This document shows positions 8,298 to 16,217 of a stretch of 36,189 nucleotides of DNA, one piece after another. The DNA is from Bowdeniella nasicola (GTDB lineage Bacteria > Actinomycetota > Actinomycetes > Actinomycetales > Actinomycetaceae). The notes under the pieces are model-generated. The model saw nothing but the letters and a program-made list of their open reading frames with translations. It had not been told where the DNA came from and did not search any database. The stretch covers positions 1 through 36,189 of the forward strand of contig NZ_MQVR01000016.1 of NCBI RefSeq assembly GCF_001907295.1, read 5' to 3'. Each line of letters begins with the position of its first letter. The first letter of the stretch is position 1. The position numbers and the translations under genes are program-made.

Positions 8298-8962
8298 CCG
8301 CGCTGCAGTCGGCTCTCGCGAAGATCGCCACGTTCGTCTCCGGGGCGCGCGTGCGCTACCGCGATCCCCTGTCGGCCGAGGCGATGCCGCGCCAGGCAAT
8401 CTATTTCGCGAACCACTCCTCCCACCTCGACTTCGTCACGCTGTGGGCAGCGCTCCCGCCCGCGCTGCGCGCCTCCGTCCGGCCGGTCGCGGCGAAGGAC
8501 TATTGGGGCTCGGGCATCAAGTCGTATCTGGCCGAAAGAGTTTTTCGCGCCTATCTCGTCGACCGCGGCGGCTCGGGCCAGGCCGCGGCCGCAGCCGCGG
8601 CCCCGACGACGAAGTCAGCGAGCCAGATCGAAGGCATGCAGCGCGTCCTCGACGAGGGCGATTCGCTCATCATCTTCCCCGAGGGCACGCGCGGCGATGG
8701 CCAGGAGGTCGCCACCTTCCACTCGGGGCTCTATCACCTCGCCCGCCACGCCCCGCACGTTCCCGTCGTACCCGTAGGGCTCCATAATCTCGGACGCATG
8801 CTCCCCAAGGGCGGCGTCATCCCGGTCCCCCACCTCGCGACCGTCTCGTTTTGCACGCCCCTGACCGTCACCGAGGACGAGACGAAGGACGCGTTCTTGG
8901 ACCGCGCTCGCGCCGCGCTCATCGCCGACCTCGCCGATCGGGCGGGCAAGGAGAGCTCATGA
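8294..8962 (+). CDS. 1-acylglycerol-3-phosphate O-acyltransferase-like (PlsC family)
   Basis: The 222-residue protein starts at GTG 8294, overlapping the preceding stop. It has the acyltransferase HX4D motif in NHSSHLDF (about residue 39-46) and the glycerophosphate-binding FPEGTRGDG motif (about residue 127). These mark the PlsC family, which acylates lysophosphatidic acid. An alanine-rich insert (QAAAAAAAPTTKS) separates the two. The stop overlaps the next ATG by 4 bases. Given the neighbours it probably feeds phosphatidic acid, or a related lipid, to the CdsA-like enzyme. Confidence 0.92.
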   Translation: MTALQSALAKIATFVSGARVRYRDPLSAEAMPRQAIYFANHSSHLDFVTLWAALPPALRASVRPVAAKDYWGSGIKSYLAERVFRAYLVDRGGSGQAAAAAAAPTTKSASQIEGMQRVLDEGDSLIIFPEGTRGDGQEVATFHSGLYHLARHAPHVPVVPVGLHNLGRMLPKGGVIPVPHLATVSFCTPLTVTEDETKDAFLDRARAALIADLADRAGKESS

Positions 8963-9954
8963 GGATTGGACTCATCGATACCTCGACGTGGCACCTGCTC
9001 GCCGGCGTCGGAGCCATCCTCGTCCTCGCCACGATCATCACGGTGATCCTGTCGCTGCGGCTGACCGCGCCTGCACACGAAGGACTGCTGACGAACCTGA
9101 AGCAGCGGGTCTACGCGTGGTGGATCATGGTCGGAGTCATCCTCGCGACGCTCGCGCTCGGCGAGATCGCGGTCATCATCCTCTTCCTCGTGATCTCGCT
9201 GCTCGCGCTACGAGAATTCATCACGATCGCCCCCACGAATCAGCGCGACCACCACACCCTGGTCTGGCTGTTTTTCATCATCCCGCCGCTGCACTACTTC
9301 GCGCTCGCGCAACACTGGTATGGCTTTTTCGCGATCTTCATCCCCGTCTACGCCTACCTGTTCCTGCCCGCACGCAATGCGCTTGCCGGGGAAACCCGGG
9401 ATTTCATGCAGCGCTCCGCCGTCATCCAATGGGCGCTCATGGTCTGCGTCTACGCCGTGTCCTACGCGCCCGCACTGCTGCAGTTGCCCGTCGCGATCCA
9501 CGAGGGCAAAGCCGCCGCCGACGGCTCCGCGATCGGCTCGGGCGGGCCCGAGGGTGGCCGGCTCCTGCTGTTCTTGTTCATCGTCGTCCAGGGCTCCGAC
9601 GTGCTGCAGTACGTCTGGGGCAAGACGCTGGGCCGCCACCCGATCGTCCCGAGCGTCTCCCCGAACAAGACCTGGGAGGGCTTCATTGGAGGTGTCCTCT
9701 CGGCGACGTTGCTCGGTGCGGGCCTGTGGTGGGCGACGCCGTTCAACCCGTGGCAGGCGGCCGCGCTCGCGTTCATCTCGTGCCTTCTCGGGTTTGCGGG
9801 CGGACTCGTGATGTCCGCGATCAAGCGCGATCGCGGCATCAAGGATTTCGGCGCCCTGCTACCTGGCCACGGCGGCATTCTCGACCGCGTCGACTCCCTC
9901 ATCTTCGCCGCGCCGGTCTTATTCCACCTCACCCGGTTCTTCTTCGCCACCTAG
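8959..9954 (+). CDS. Phosphatidate cytidylyltransferase (CdsA-like)
   Basis: The protein is 331 residues with about eight membrane helices. It has the CTP_transf_1 features SPNKTWEGFIGG (about residues 233-244) and the C-terminal signature SAIKRDRGIKDFGALLPGHGGILDRVDSL (about 286-315). Such enzymes make CDP-diacylglycerol from CTP and phosphatidic acid. I do not assign cdsA as the symbol because the main housekeeping cdsA may lie elsewhere; this copy sits in a dedicated three-gene lipid operon resembling the E. coli ynbAB arrangement (CDP-alcohol transferase next to a CdsA homologue). Confidence 0.93.
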   Translation: MRIGLIDTSTWHLLAGVGAILVLATIITVILSLRLTAPAHEGLLTNLKQRVYAWWIMVGVILATLALGEIAVIILFLVISLLALREFITIAPTNQRDHHTLVWLFFIIPPLHYFALAQHWYGFFAIFIPVYAYLFLPARNALAGETRDFMQRSAVIQWALMVCVYAVSYAPALLQLPVAIHEGKAAADGSAIGSGGPEGGRLLLFLFIVVQGSDVLQYVWGKTLGRHPIVPSVSPNKTWEGFIGGVLSATLLGAGLWWATPFNPWQAAALAFISCLLGFAGGLVMSAIKRDRGIKDFGALLPGHGGILDRVDSLIFAAPVLFHLTRFFFAT

Positions 9955-9996
9955 CCTCACCGGGCAGTCCGGGCACTTCCCCGATACTGTGGGGAT

Positions 9997-10224
9997 ATGC
10001 CCTACGAGAAGAACACGGAACTGCCCGAGGGCGTACAAGACGTCCTCCCGCCCCACGCGCAGACGATCTACCGCGAGGCGTACAACTCCGCCTTCGACGA
10101 ATACTCCTCCCCCAAGGATCGCCGCGGCGATGACTCCCGCGAAGAGGTCGCCCACAAAGTCGCGTGGTCGGCCGTCAAGCAGTCCTATTCCAAGGGCGAC
10201 GACGACAAGTGGCACAAAGACTAA
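9997..10224 (+). CDS. chaB: ChaB family protein
   Basis: The 75-residue protein MPYEKNTELPEGVQDVLPPH followed by AQTIYREAYNSAFDEY matches ChaB, once proposed as a regulator of the ChaA cation antiporter. No chaA is present here, so the partner is unknown. It is small, soluble and charged. It starts 43 bases after the CdsA stop, with a TACTGT -10-like hexamer close upstream, so it may have its own leaderless promoter. Confidence 0.93.
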   Translation: MPYEKNTELPEGVQDVLPPHAQTIYREAYNSAFDEYSSPKDRRGDDSREEVAHKVAWSAVKQSYSKGDDDKWHKD

Positions 10225-10233
10225 GGAGCAGTC

Positions 10234-10758
10234 ATGACTGAGAACACGACAAAGATCGCTTTCCTCGCCACCGACGGATACGAAGACTCCGAACTGACCA
10301 GCCCCTGGGAGGCCGTCACGCAGGCCGGAGCCACCGCCACGCTGATCGCCCCCGAATCAGGGTCGATCGAAGGCAAGAAGGGCCATCAGGCCAGCGTCGA
10401 CTTCGTCGTCAAGGATGCCAATCCCGATGACTTTGCCGGCCTCGTCCTGCCCGGCGGCGTCGTGAACGCCGACCACCTGCGCATGGACGACGATGCCGTC
10501 GCATTCGTCAAGTCCTTCTTCGATGCCAACAAGCCCGTCGCCGTCATCTGCCACGGCGGCTGGATCCTCACCGATGCCGACGTCCTTTCGGGCCGCACGC
10601 TCACGAGCTACCCCTCGCTGAAGACCGACCTGAAGAACGCCGGCGCCACCTGGGTCGATGAAGAAGTGTGCGTCGATGGCGAGCTGATCTCGTCGCGTAC
10701 GCCCAACGATCTGCCCGCATTTAACCGCGAATTCGTGCAGAAAATCCGGAAAAACTAA
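10234..10758 (+). CDS. DJ-1/PfpI family type 1 glutamine amidotransferase-like protein
   Basis: The protein is 174 residues. The nucleophile elbow is AVICHGGWIL (Cys about residue 107), followed by LSGRTLTSYPSLKTDLKNAG and WVDEEVCVDGELISSRTPND, as in PfpI/YhbO/YraA proteins. Related members act as deglycases, chaperones or peptidases under stress; which one applies cannot be read from sequence. It begins 10 bases after chaB with a good AAGGAG ribosome-binding site, so the two are likely co-transcribed. A short TTCGG-ACAC-CCGAA hairpin follows the gene (10762-10775). Confidence 0.93.
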   Translation: MTENTTKIAFLATDGYEDSELTSPWEAVTQAGATATLIAPESGSIEGKKGHQASVDFVVKDANPDDFAGLVLPGGVVNADHLRMDDDAVAFVKSFFDANKPVAVICHGGWILTDADVLSGRTLTSYPSLKTDLKNAGATWVDEEVCVDGELISSRTPNDLPAFNREFVQKIRKN

Positions 10759-10835
10759 AAATTTCGGACACCCGAAGTATCGCGGTGCGCGCAGGCGTAG
10801 GATCTCTCCCGTCCATCAACCGTGAGGAGAAAACT

Positions 10836-11795
10836 ATGACAATTCGCGTCGGCGTCGCGGGCTACGGAAACCTCGGGGCGAGCGTTGCTGCCCTGGTCCG
10901 TGCCCAGCCCGATATGGAGCTCGTCGGGGTCTTTTCCCGCCGCTCCAATCTCACCATCGATGTGCCCGTCTTTCCGGCCGACGAGGCCGCCGCGCATGCC
11001 GATGAGATCGACGTAATGTTCCTGTGCCTCGGGTCCGCCACGGACATCCCGGAGCAGGCCCCGGACTTCGCCCGGCATTTCACGACGGTCGATACCTACG
11101 ACAACCACCACCTCATCCCCGCGCACCGCGCGGCGATGGACGAGGCCGCCCGCGCCGGCGGGAACCTCGCGGTCGTGGCGACCGGGTGGGATCCCGGCCT
11201 GTTCTCGTTCAATCGGGTGCTCGCGAACGCCCTGTTCCCCGAGCCGAAGCAGCACACGTTCTGGGGCCGCGGCGTCTCGCAGGGCCACTCCGATGCGGTC
11301 CGCCGGATCGCCGGCGTGCGCCGCGCGGCGCAGTACACGATCCCGAACACCGAGGCGATCGCCGCGGCTAAGCGCGGTGAGGCCGGCGGCCTGACCGGTC
11401 AGCAGGCACATGTCCGCGACGTGTACGTCGTCGCGGATGCCGCGGACCACGAGCGCATCGAGCGCGAGATCCGCGAGATGCCCGAATACTTCGTCGGCTA
11501 CGAGGTCCACGTGACGTTCGTCGACGAGGAGACCTTAGAGGCCGAGCACACGGGCATGCCCCACGGCGGCCACGTCATCACGTCGGGCATCGTCAACGAC
11601 ACGCGCGCGAGCATCGAATTCCAGCTCGAGCTCGAACGCAACCCCGATTTCACGGCCGCCTGCCAGGTGGCCTACGGGCGCGCGGCCGCGCGGCTCGCGG
11701 CCGAGGGCAAGACCGGCGCGCTAACCGTCCTGGAGATCCCGCCCTACCTGCTCTCGCCGCTCGGAATCGACGAACTTGTGGAATCCTTTGTGTAA
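10836..11795 (+). CDS. ddh: meso-Diaminopimelate D-dehydrogenase
   Basis: The 319-residue enzyme starts at ATG 10836 behind GAGGAG. It has the Rossmann motif GVAGYGNLGASV at about residues 6-17, the YDNHHLIPAHR segment, and GWDPGLFSFNR ... FWGRGVSQGHSDAVRRI, a pattern shared with corynebacterial Ddh. It catalyses the NADP-dependent single-step conversion of tetrahydrodipicolinate plus ammonia to meso-DAP, for lysine and cell wall. Length is normal for the family. The stop shares one base with the DUF4442 start. Confidence 0.95.
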   Translation: MTIRVGVAGYGNLGASVAALVRAQPDMELVGVFSRRSNLTIDVPVFPADEAAAHADEIDVMFLCLGSATDIPEQAPDFARHFTTVDTYDNHHLIPAHRAAMDEAARAGGNLAVVATGWDPGLFSFNRVLANALFPEPKQHTFWGRGVSQGHSDAVRRIAGVRRAAQYTIPNTEAIAAAKRGEAGGLTGQQAHVRDVYVVADAADHERIEREIREMPEYFVGYEVHVTFVDEETLEAEHTGMPHGGHVITSGIVNDTRASIEFQLELERNPDFTAACQVAYGRAAARLAAEGKTGALTVLEIPPYLLSPLGIDELVESFV

Positions 11796-12295
11796 TGCGA
11801 TTCCCGACCTACCAGGACCTCGACGAGTTCTTCAGGAGGCCCGCCCTGACAAAGGCGGCCATGAACCTATGGCCGCCTTTTCGGGGTTCATCGATCACGA
11901 TCCTGCACATCACTGATGACTTCCGTCGCGTGCGCGTGCGCCTCGCCCTGCGCAAACTCACGGCGAACTACCTCGGCACGCTCTACGGCGCGTCGCTGTT
12001 TTCCATGACGGACCCCTGGTGGGTCATGATGCTGGCGCGTAACCTCGGGCGCGATTACAGCGTGTGGGATGCCTCCGCCCAGATCGACTTCATCTCCAAG
12101 GGGACGCGGCATGTGTTCGCCGAGTTCGAACTCGACGAGGCGAGCCTCGATGATATTCGCCGCGAGACCGCGGACGGCGAGAAGCACCTGCGCTGGTTTT
12201 CGACCGACATCATCACCGCCGACGGCACCCTCGTCGCGCGGGTGAACAAGCAGGTCTACGTCCGCAAAAAGCCGCACGCGCGGGGCCTACAGTAG
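11795..12295 (+). CDS. DUF4442 domain-containing (hotdog-fold) protein
   Basis: The protein is 166 residues. AAMNLWPPFRGSSITILHI, LRKLTANYLGTLYGASLFSMTDPWWVMML and RDYSVWDASAQIDFISKG match the DUF4442 family, which has a thioesterase-like hotdog fold but no confirmed substrate. It overlaps the ddh stop by one base (TAATG). An unusually strong terminator-like hairpin is embedded in codons 19-29 and may limit readthrough from ddh. The gene ends just before a TetR gene. Confidence 0.92.
   Translation: MRFPTYQDLDEFFRRPALTKAAMNLWPPFRGSSITILHITDDFRRVRVRLALRKLTANYLGTLYGASLFSMTDPWWVMMLARNLGRDYSVWDASAQIDFISKGTRHVFAEFELDEASLDDIRRETADGEKHLRWFSTDIITADGTLVARVNKQVYVRKKPHARGLQ
11851..11881 (+). terminator. 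Terminator-like hairpin inside the 5' end of the DUF4442 gene
   Basis: A perfect 12-bp inverted repeat, AAAGGCGGCCAT (11851-11862) and ATGGCCGCCTTT (11869-11880), with a 6-base loop is followed by another T. The GC-rich stem and the short T run look like an intrinsic terminator about 56 bases after the ddh stop, yet it lies within coding sequence that matches the family (AAMNLWPPF). It could attenuate DUF4442 expression. Function is inferred from structure only. Confidence 0.6.
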
Positions 12296-12299
12296 AGGC

Positions 12300-12884
12300 A
12301 TGACGCAGGCAGACCCCGTCCGCAAGCGGCTGCTCGATGCCGCCGACTCGATCCTGTTCATCGACGGCCCCGTCTCCACCCGGGTCGAAGAGATCCTGCA
12401 GCGCGCGGCCGCGGCTCCTGCCAGCCTGTACGCCCATTTCGGCTCGAAGGACGGCATCGTTATCGCGGCGCTGCGCCGCCGCCTGCAGGTCTGGTCCGAG
12501 ACCTGGAGTGAGGCGATCGATGCCGCGCAAACGCCGAACGATAAACTTCTCGCCGTCTTCACTGCCCTCACCACGTATCAACGCGACCGCCTGACCGAAC
12601 GCTGGTGCGCGTTTTCCGCGACCACGGCGGCGCTGCCCTATCCGAGCGAGGAGCTCACGAAGGTCCTCGCGGCCGAGGACGAACTTTTAAAGTCCCGCCT
12701 CCTGGCGTGTGCACAGCCGATCGCGGGCGATCGAGCCGCAGAGCTCGCTGAGCTCGTTGAGGTCTGCTACTGCGGCACCCTCACGCTCATGCTGCGCGGC
12801 ACCGCGTATGAGGACGCGATCGCCCGCGGACACGCCGCGGCACGGCTGACGCTTCAGGCTTGGTTGGCCGACTCCCACGCCTGA
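12300..12884 (+). CDS. TetR/AcrR family transcriptional regulator
   Basis: The protein is 194 residues. The N-terminal helix-turn-helix is VRKRLLDAADSILFIDGPVS ... VEEILQRAAAAPASLYAHFGSKDGIVIAAL, typical of TetR. The C-terminal ligand-binding part includes two Cys-containing stretches (LLACAQPI, VCYCGTLTL). The effector is unknown. It follows the DUF4442 gene by 4 bases and its last 31 bases overlap the convergent persulfide dioxygenase gene. Confidence 0.93.
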   Translation: MTQADPVRKRLLDAADSILFIDGPVSTRVEEILQRAAAAPASLYAHFGSKDGIVIAALRRRLQVWSETWSEAIDAAQTPNDKLLAVFTALTTYQRDRLTERWCAFSATTAALPYPSEELTKVLAAEDELLKSRLLACAQPIAGDRAAELAELVEVCYCGTLTLMLRGTAYEDAIARGHAAARLTLQAWLADSHA

Positions 12885-14239
12885 TAGCTGCCCGCCAGCT
12901 CGACGATGTCGAAGCCCACGCGACGCAGCGCCTGCGCGGCGACGGTATTGCGCATGCCCGTCTGGCAGTACGTGACGATCGTGCCCTCGCGCGGCAGCTC
13001 GTCCTGGTGCCACAGCACGCGAGCGGCGCTGAGCTGCTCGGCGCCCGGGATATGTCCCGCGGCGTATTCGTTCTTGTTGCGCACATCGAGCAAAAGGTCG
13101 TGGCCGAAGCCTTCCAGGTCGGCGACGCTCACCTCGGCGCGGACCGTGAGCTCAAGACCGTCGAGCGAGGTCACGAAGCCTGCGACGTTATCGACCCCGA
13201 CGCGGACCGTGTGGTCCCACAGTCGGTGGGCTTCTTCCTGATCGTTCGCGAGGAGGATCAACGCCGCATCATCGCTTTCCGGGTCGAATGCCCAGCCCGC
13301 ATAGGTGGCAGGCTTCGTCGCGGGGATCGCGAGCGCACCTTCGACGGTCGCTTCGTGGACGGCTTCCTTACCGCGGGTGTCGACAAAGACGTGGGTACCG
13401 GCAGCGACCTTCTCGCGCACCTCAGCTCCCGTCATCTCCGACAGTTCGCCGCGCTCACCCAGGATGTCCGGGCCCTGACGGTTCTGCCGCTTCATCCGAC
13501 CGAAGTAGGCGTGCGCATCCGGCTGGCCATCGAGCAGTTCATCGACGAATCCCTGCTCATCACCTTCCGCGACGTAGCGCGCCCACCACGCGAATTTCTT
13601 CTCGTAACCGACCGTTGAGGACGGCACCGAACCGAGCGCCTTGCCGCAGGCCGAGCCCGAGCCGTGCGCGGGATAGACCTGGATGTGGTCGGGCAGCGTC
13701 ACGAACGAATCGCGCAACGAAGCAAACACCTGGCGCGCGCCGCCAAAGCGGGTATCGACGCCGCCCGCGGCCTCGTCGAGGAGGTCGGGCCGGCCCAGGT
13801 CTCCGGCGAAGACGAAGTCGCCCGTGAACATGTAGCCGGGCTCATCCGCGAACGCCCCGTCAGTCAGGAGGAACGACAGGTGTTCGGGGGTATGCCCCGG
13901 CGTGTGGACGGCCTTGAGGGTGAGGTTTCCGATCTCGATCTCATCGCCGTCGTGTAGCCGGGTGCCGTCAAACTGGTACTGCCAGTCCTCGCCGCCTTCG
14001 GCGGACAGGAATATCTCGGCGCCGGTGGCCGCCGCGAGTTCGCGCGTGCCGGAAAGGTAGTCAGCGTGGATGTGGGTCTCGGTGACGTGCGTGATCTCCA
14101 TGTCGTTCTTTTTGGCAAGGTCGAGGTAGACCTGAATATCCCGGCGCGCGTCAATTACCAGCGCCTGCCCCATCTTTTGGCAGCCGATGAAATAGCTTGC
14201 CTGGGCAAGGTCTTCGTCGCAGATGCGTTCGAGTAGCAA
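12854..14239 (-). CDS. CstB-like persulfide dioxygenase with tandem rhodanese domains
   Basis: The protein is 461 residues from a TTG at 14239 behind GGAGG. The N-terminal metallo-beta-lactamase domain has THIHADYLSGTREL (His56, His58, Asp60), VHTPGHTPEHLSF and YPAHGSGSACGK, as in ETHE1-type persulfide dioxygenases. Two rhodanese domains follow. The middle one (VFVDTRGKEAVHEA ... LILLANDQEEAH) lacks a catalytic cysteine; the last has it in VTYCQTGMRN (about Cys425). This MBL, pseudo-rhodanese, rhodanese order is that of staphylococcal CstB, which converts persulfides to thiosulfate. A palindrome and a hairpin upstream suggest sulfide-responsive control. Confidence 0.92.
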   Translation of the reverse strand: MLLERICDEDLAQASYFIGCQKMGQALVIDARRDIQVYLDLAKKNDMEITHVTETHIHADYLSGTRELAAATGAEIFLSAEGGEDWQYQFDGTRLHDGDEIEIGNLTLKAVHTPGHTPEHLSFLLTDGAFADEPGYMFTGDFVFAGDLGRPDLLDEAAGGVDTRFGGARQVFASLRDSFVTLPDHIQVYPAHGSGSACGKALGSVPSSTVGYEKKFAWWARYVAEGDEQGFVDELLDGQPDAHAYFGRMKRQNRQGPDILGERGELSEMTGAEVREKVAAGTHVFVDTRGKEAVHEATVEGALAIPATKPATYAGWAFDPESDDAALILLANDQEEAHRLWDHTVRVGVDNVAGFVTSLDGLELTVRAEVSVADLEGFGHDLLLDVRNKNEYAAGHIPGAEQLSAARVLWHQDELPREGTIVTYCQTGMRNTVAAQALRRVGFDIVELAGSYQAWESANQA

Positions 14240-14268
14240 GGCGGACCTCCAAAAGTTCGTGGTCCGCC
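14240..14268 (-). promoter_or_regulatory. Leader hairpin overlapping the Shine-Dalgarno of the CstB-like gene
   Basis: On the minus strand GGCGGACC and GGTCCGCC form a perfect 8-bp stem with a 13-base loop that ends directly against the TTG start at 14239. The GGAGG Shine-Dalgarno straddles the loop and the second arm, so pairing would partly mask it. This suggests translational control, but it may be chance. Confidence 0.5.
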
Positions 14269-14275
14269 AACCATA

Positions 14276-14291
14276 ATACCCCTAGGGGTAT
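14276..14291. promoter_or_regulatory. Perfect 16-bp palindrome, CstR/CsoR-type operator candidate
   Basis: ATACCCCTAGGGGTAT is a perfect palindrome, 37 bases upstream of the CstB-like start codon. A G/C tract repeated inversely and flanked by A/T is the operator style of the CsoR/CstR family. CstR regulates persulfide dioxygenase genes in other bacteria. No cstR-like gene is in this window. Confidence 0.6.
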
Positions 14292-14309
14292 ATCTCAAGG
14301 GCTAGAAGA

Positions 14310-14528
14310 CTACCCCAGCACAAGCAGCGTCACGGCCGAAACTGCGGCCGCCGCCGGCAGGGTGACGACCCACGCCATACCGATCGGCTTCATCAGACGC
14401 CAGTTGGTCGCCTTGTTCGCGAGGCCAATCCCGAGCACCGCACCGATGAGGATGTGGGTCGAGGAGACCGGCAACCCCAGCACCGAAGCCAGCATGACGA
14501 CGACGGCCGCCGCCAGCTCGGCCGTGAA
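14310..14528 (-). pseudogene. C-terminal remnant of a PiT-family inorganic phosphate transporter
   Basis: The minus-strand frame encodes [20 protein letters not shown] then [20 protein letters not shown] and ends [22 protein letters not shown], stop at 14310-14312. [19 protein letters not shown] is the highly conserved C-terminal repeat signature of PiT permeases. Homology ends abruptly at 14528, where the frame turns into unrelated sequence next to the ABC operon. Only about 73 of roughly 330-500 residues remain, so this is a deletion remnant. Confidence 0.88.
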
Positions 14529-14553
14529 AGGTGGCCGAAGGGTTAACGGGCGG

Positions 14554-15384
14554 TTAACGAAGGAAGAGCTTTTGCAGCCGCCACGTGGTCAAGATGCCTC
14601 CGGCGAGAGTCATCACGAGGAAGTATCCGACGTGGACGGGAGTCATCGAGGTGAAGACCCCGACGGAGAGCTGACGCATGAGTTCGACGCCGTGCCACAG
14701 CGGCAGCAATTTGATGACCATCTGGACCGCCTCGGGGTAGACCGTGATCGGATACAGCGTCGCGGACAGCAGAAACATCGGCAGCATGACGAAGTTGATG
14801 AGGTCCATCTGCTGGAAGGTGCGAAGGAACGACGTGACGCCCATGCCGAAGCTTGCGAACCCGAGCGCGATGAGGACCGCGACGGGGATCATGAGCAGCG
14901 CCCACGTTCCCGCAACGATCCCCATGGCGTACAGCACGCCCATGAATCCGAGCGCGTACAGGAAGCCGCGGAAGAGCGCCATGACGATCTCGCCGATGGC
15001 GACGTCGAGCGGGCCGAGCGAGGTGGAGACCATCGCCTGGTAGAGCTTCGCGTAGTGGAGCTTGAAAAAGACGTTCCACGTCGAGTCGAAGATCGCGCCG
15101 TTCATCGCGCTCGTCGCGAGCAGCGCCGGAGCGATGTAACCGATATAGGAGATCTCGGTGCCGCCCGGGCCTTCGACGGTCCCGACGAGCGAGCCGAGCC
15201 CGTAGCCCATGGCGAGCAGGTAGAAGACCGGTTCGAAAAACCCCGAGACGAGGATGAACCAGTTTTGGACCATGATGACCTTGAACCCGCGCTCGAGGAC
15301 CGCGCGGGCATTACCGGAATACACCCCGCGCAGCGGTCGGGGGCGCGAGAGGCGATCGAGGATCGTGCGGGTCGGTGAACTCAT
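14554..15384 (-). CDS. ABC-2 type exporter permease
   Basis: The protein is 276 residues from ATG 15384, with six hydrophobic segments including [38 protein letters not shown] and [20 protein letters not shown]. This is the ABC-2 (DrrB/NodJ-like) permease pattern. The start overlaps the stop of the second permease by 4 bases. The frame is open upstream, but homology starts at MSSPTRTIL. It is the last gene of an ATPase-permease-permease operon and probably forms a heterodimer with its neighbour. Substrate unknown. Confidence 0.92.
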   Translation of the reverse strand: MSSPTRTILDRLSRPRPLRGVYSGNARAVLERGFKVIMVQNWFILVSGFFEPVFYLLAMGYGLGSLVGTVEGPGGTEISYIGYIAPALLATSAMNGAIFDSTWNVFFKLHYAKLYQAMVSTSLGPLDVAIGEIVMALFRGFLYALGFMGVLYAMGIVAGTWALLMIPVAVLIALGFASFGMGVTSFLRTFQQMDLINFVMLPMFLLSATLYPITVYPEAVQMVIKLLPLWHGVELMRQLSVGVFTSMTPVHVGYFLVMTLAGGILTTWRLQKLFLR

Positions 15385-16217
15385 GAGGTCAACCGCTTCC
15401 GGTAGGTGCGGGCCGCAAGCGCGATCCCGAGCGCGATACAGGCCAGGAGGAATGCCGCGTGGACGACGATCATCGTTGCGCCGATGTCTTTGCCGTAGGC
15501 GGCAGCGCGAGCCAATTCGGCCCCGTGCCAGATCGGCGAGATCCACCCGATCCCCTGCAGGTAGGAGGGCATGACGGCGAGCGGGTAGAACGTGCCGGAG
15601 AACAGGAACAGCGGCATGACGATGAAGCGCTGCACCGTCGAGAATTCGGTCCCCTCCCCTTTAACGGTCGCCGAATACGCCTGCAGCGGCACCCCGAACG
15701 CGAGCCCGGCAAGCGGCCCGATGACAAGGAGCAGCGGCCACGTCGCGGCCAGCGGGTAGGCGAATGTCCACATCAGAGTCGTCGTGATCACCGCCTGCAG
15801 GGCGAAGCGGAACGAGACCGCTATCGTGTGGCCGAGTGCGATCTGCCACGGGGCGAGCGGCCCGCCGGCCGGTGCGTAGTAGAAGCGCTGCCATTTGAAC
15901 CCGGCCATGACGGGATACGTCATTTCCGTGGCGCTCGATTGCACCGAGATCGACACGAGCAGCGCCGGTGCGACGAACACGAGGTAACTCACGCCTTCGA
16001 CGGTGCCGGCATTCGCGTCGACGAGGGCTCCGAGCCCGATCCCCATGGCAATGAGGTAGAGCAGCGGTTGGCCGATATCGGACAGGAGCAGCGGCCAGCC
16101 GTAGCGGCGCATCTGCCGCAGGTAGTGCTCGGCGAAATACCACCAGCCGAAGCGGCGGGCGCGGTGGGCGGATGTGAGCGGATCGTGGGCTTGTCCCTGG
16201 TAGACGGCGTCAGTCAA
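15381..16217 (-). CDS. ABC-2 type exporter permease
   Basis: The protein is 278 residues from a TTG at 16217, overlapping the ATPase stop by 8 bases. Segments WPLLLSDIGQPLLYLIAMGIGLGALVD, YLVFVAPALLVSISVQSSATEMTYPVM and MPLFLFSGTFYPLAVMPSYLQG fit the ABC-2 permease family and are clearly related to the downstream permease. Together with the ATPase it forms an exporter for drugs, lipids or other molecules; specificity cannot be read from sequence. Confidence 0.92.
   Translation of the reverse strand: MTDAVYQGQAHDPLTSAHRARRFGWWYFAEHYLRQMRRYGWPLLLSDIGQPLLYLIAMGIGLGALVDANAGTVEGVSYLVFVAPALLVSISVQSSATEMTYPVMAGFKWQRFYYAPAGGPLAPWQIALGHTIAVSFRFALQAVITTTLMWTFAYPLAATWPLLLVIGPLAGLAFGVPLQAYSATVKGEGTEFSTVQRFIVMPLFLFSGTFYPLAVMPSYLQGIGWISPIWHGAELARAAAYGKDIGATMIVVHAAFLLACIALGIALAARTYRKRLTS

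Noticed and set aside
14197-15378. 393-residue plus-strand frame over the PiT remnant and permease
   Set aside because: Charged, repetitive composition (Glu/Asp/Arg), spans two real minus-strand genes, no family.
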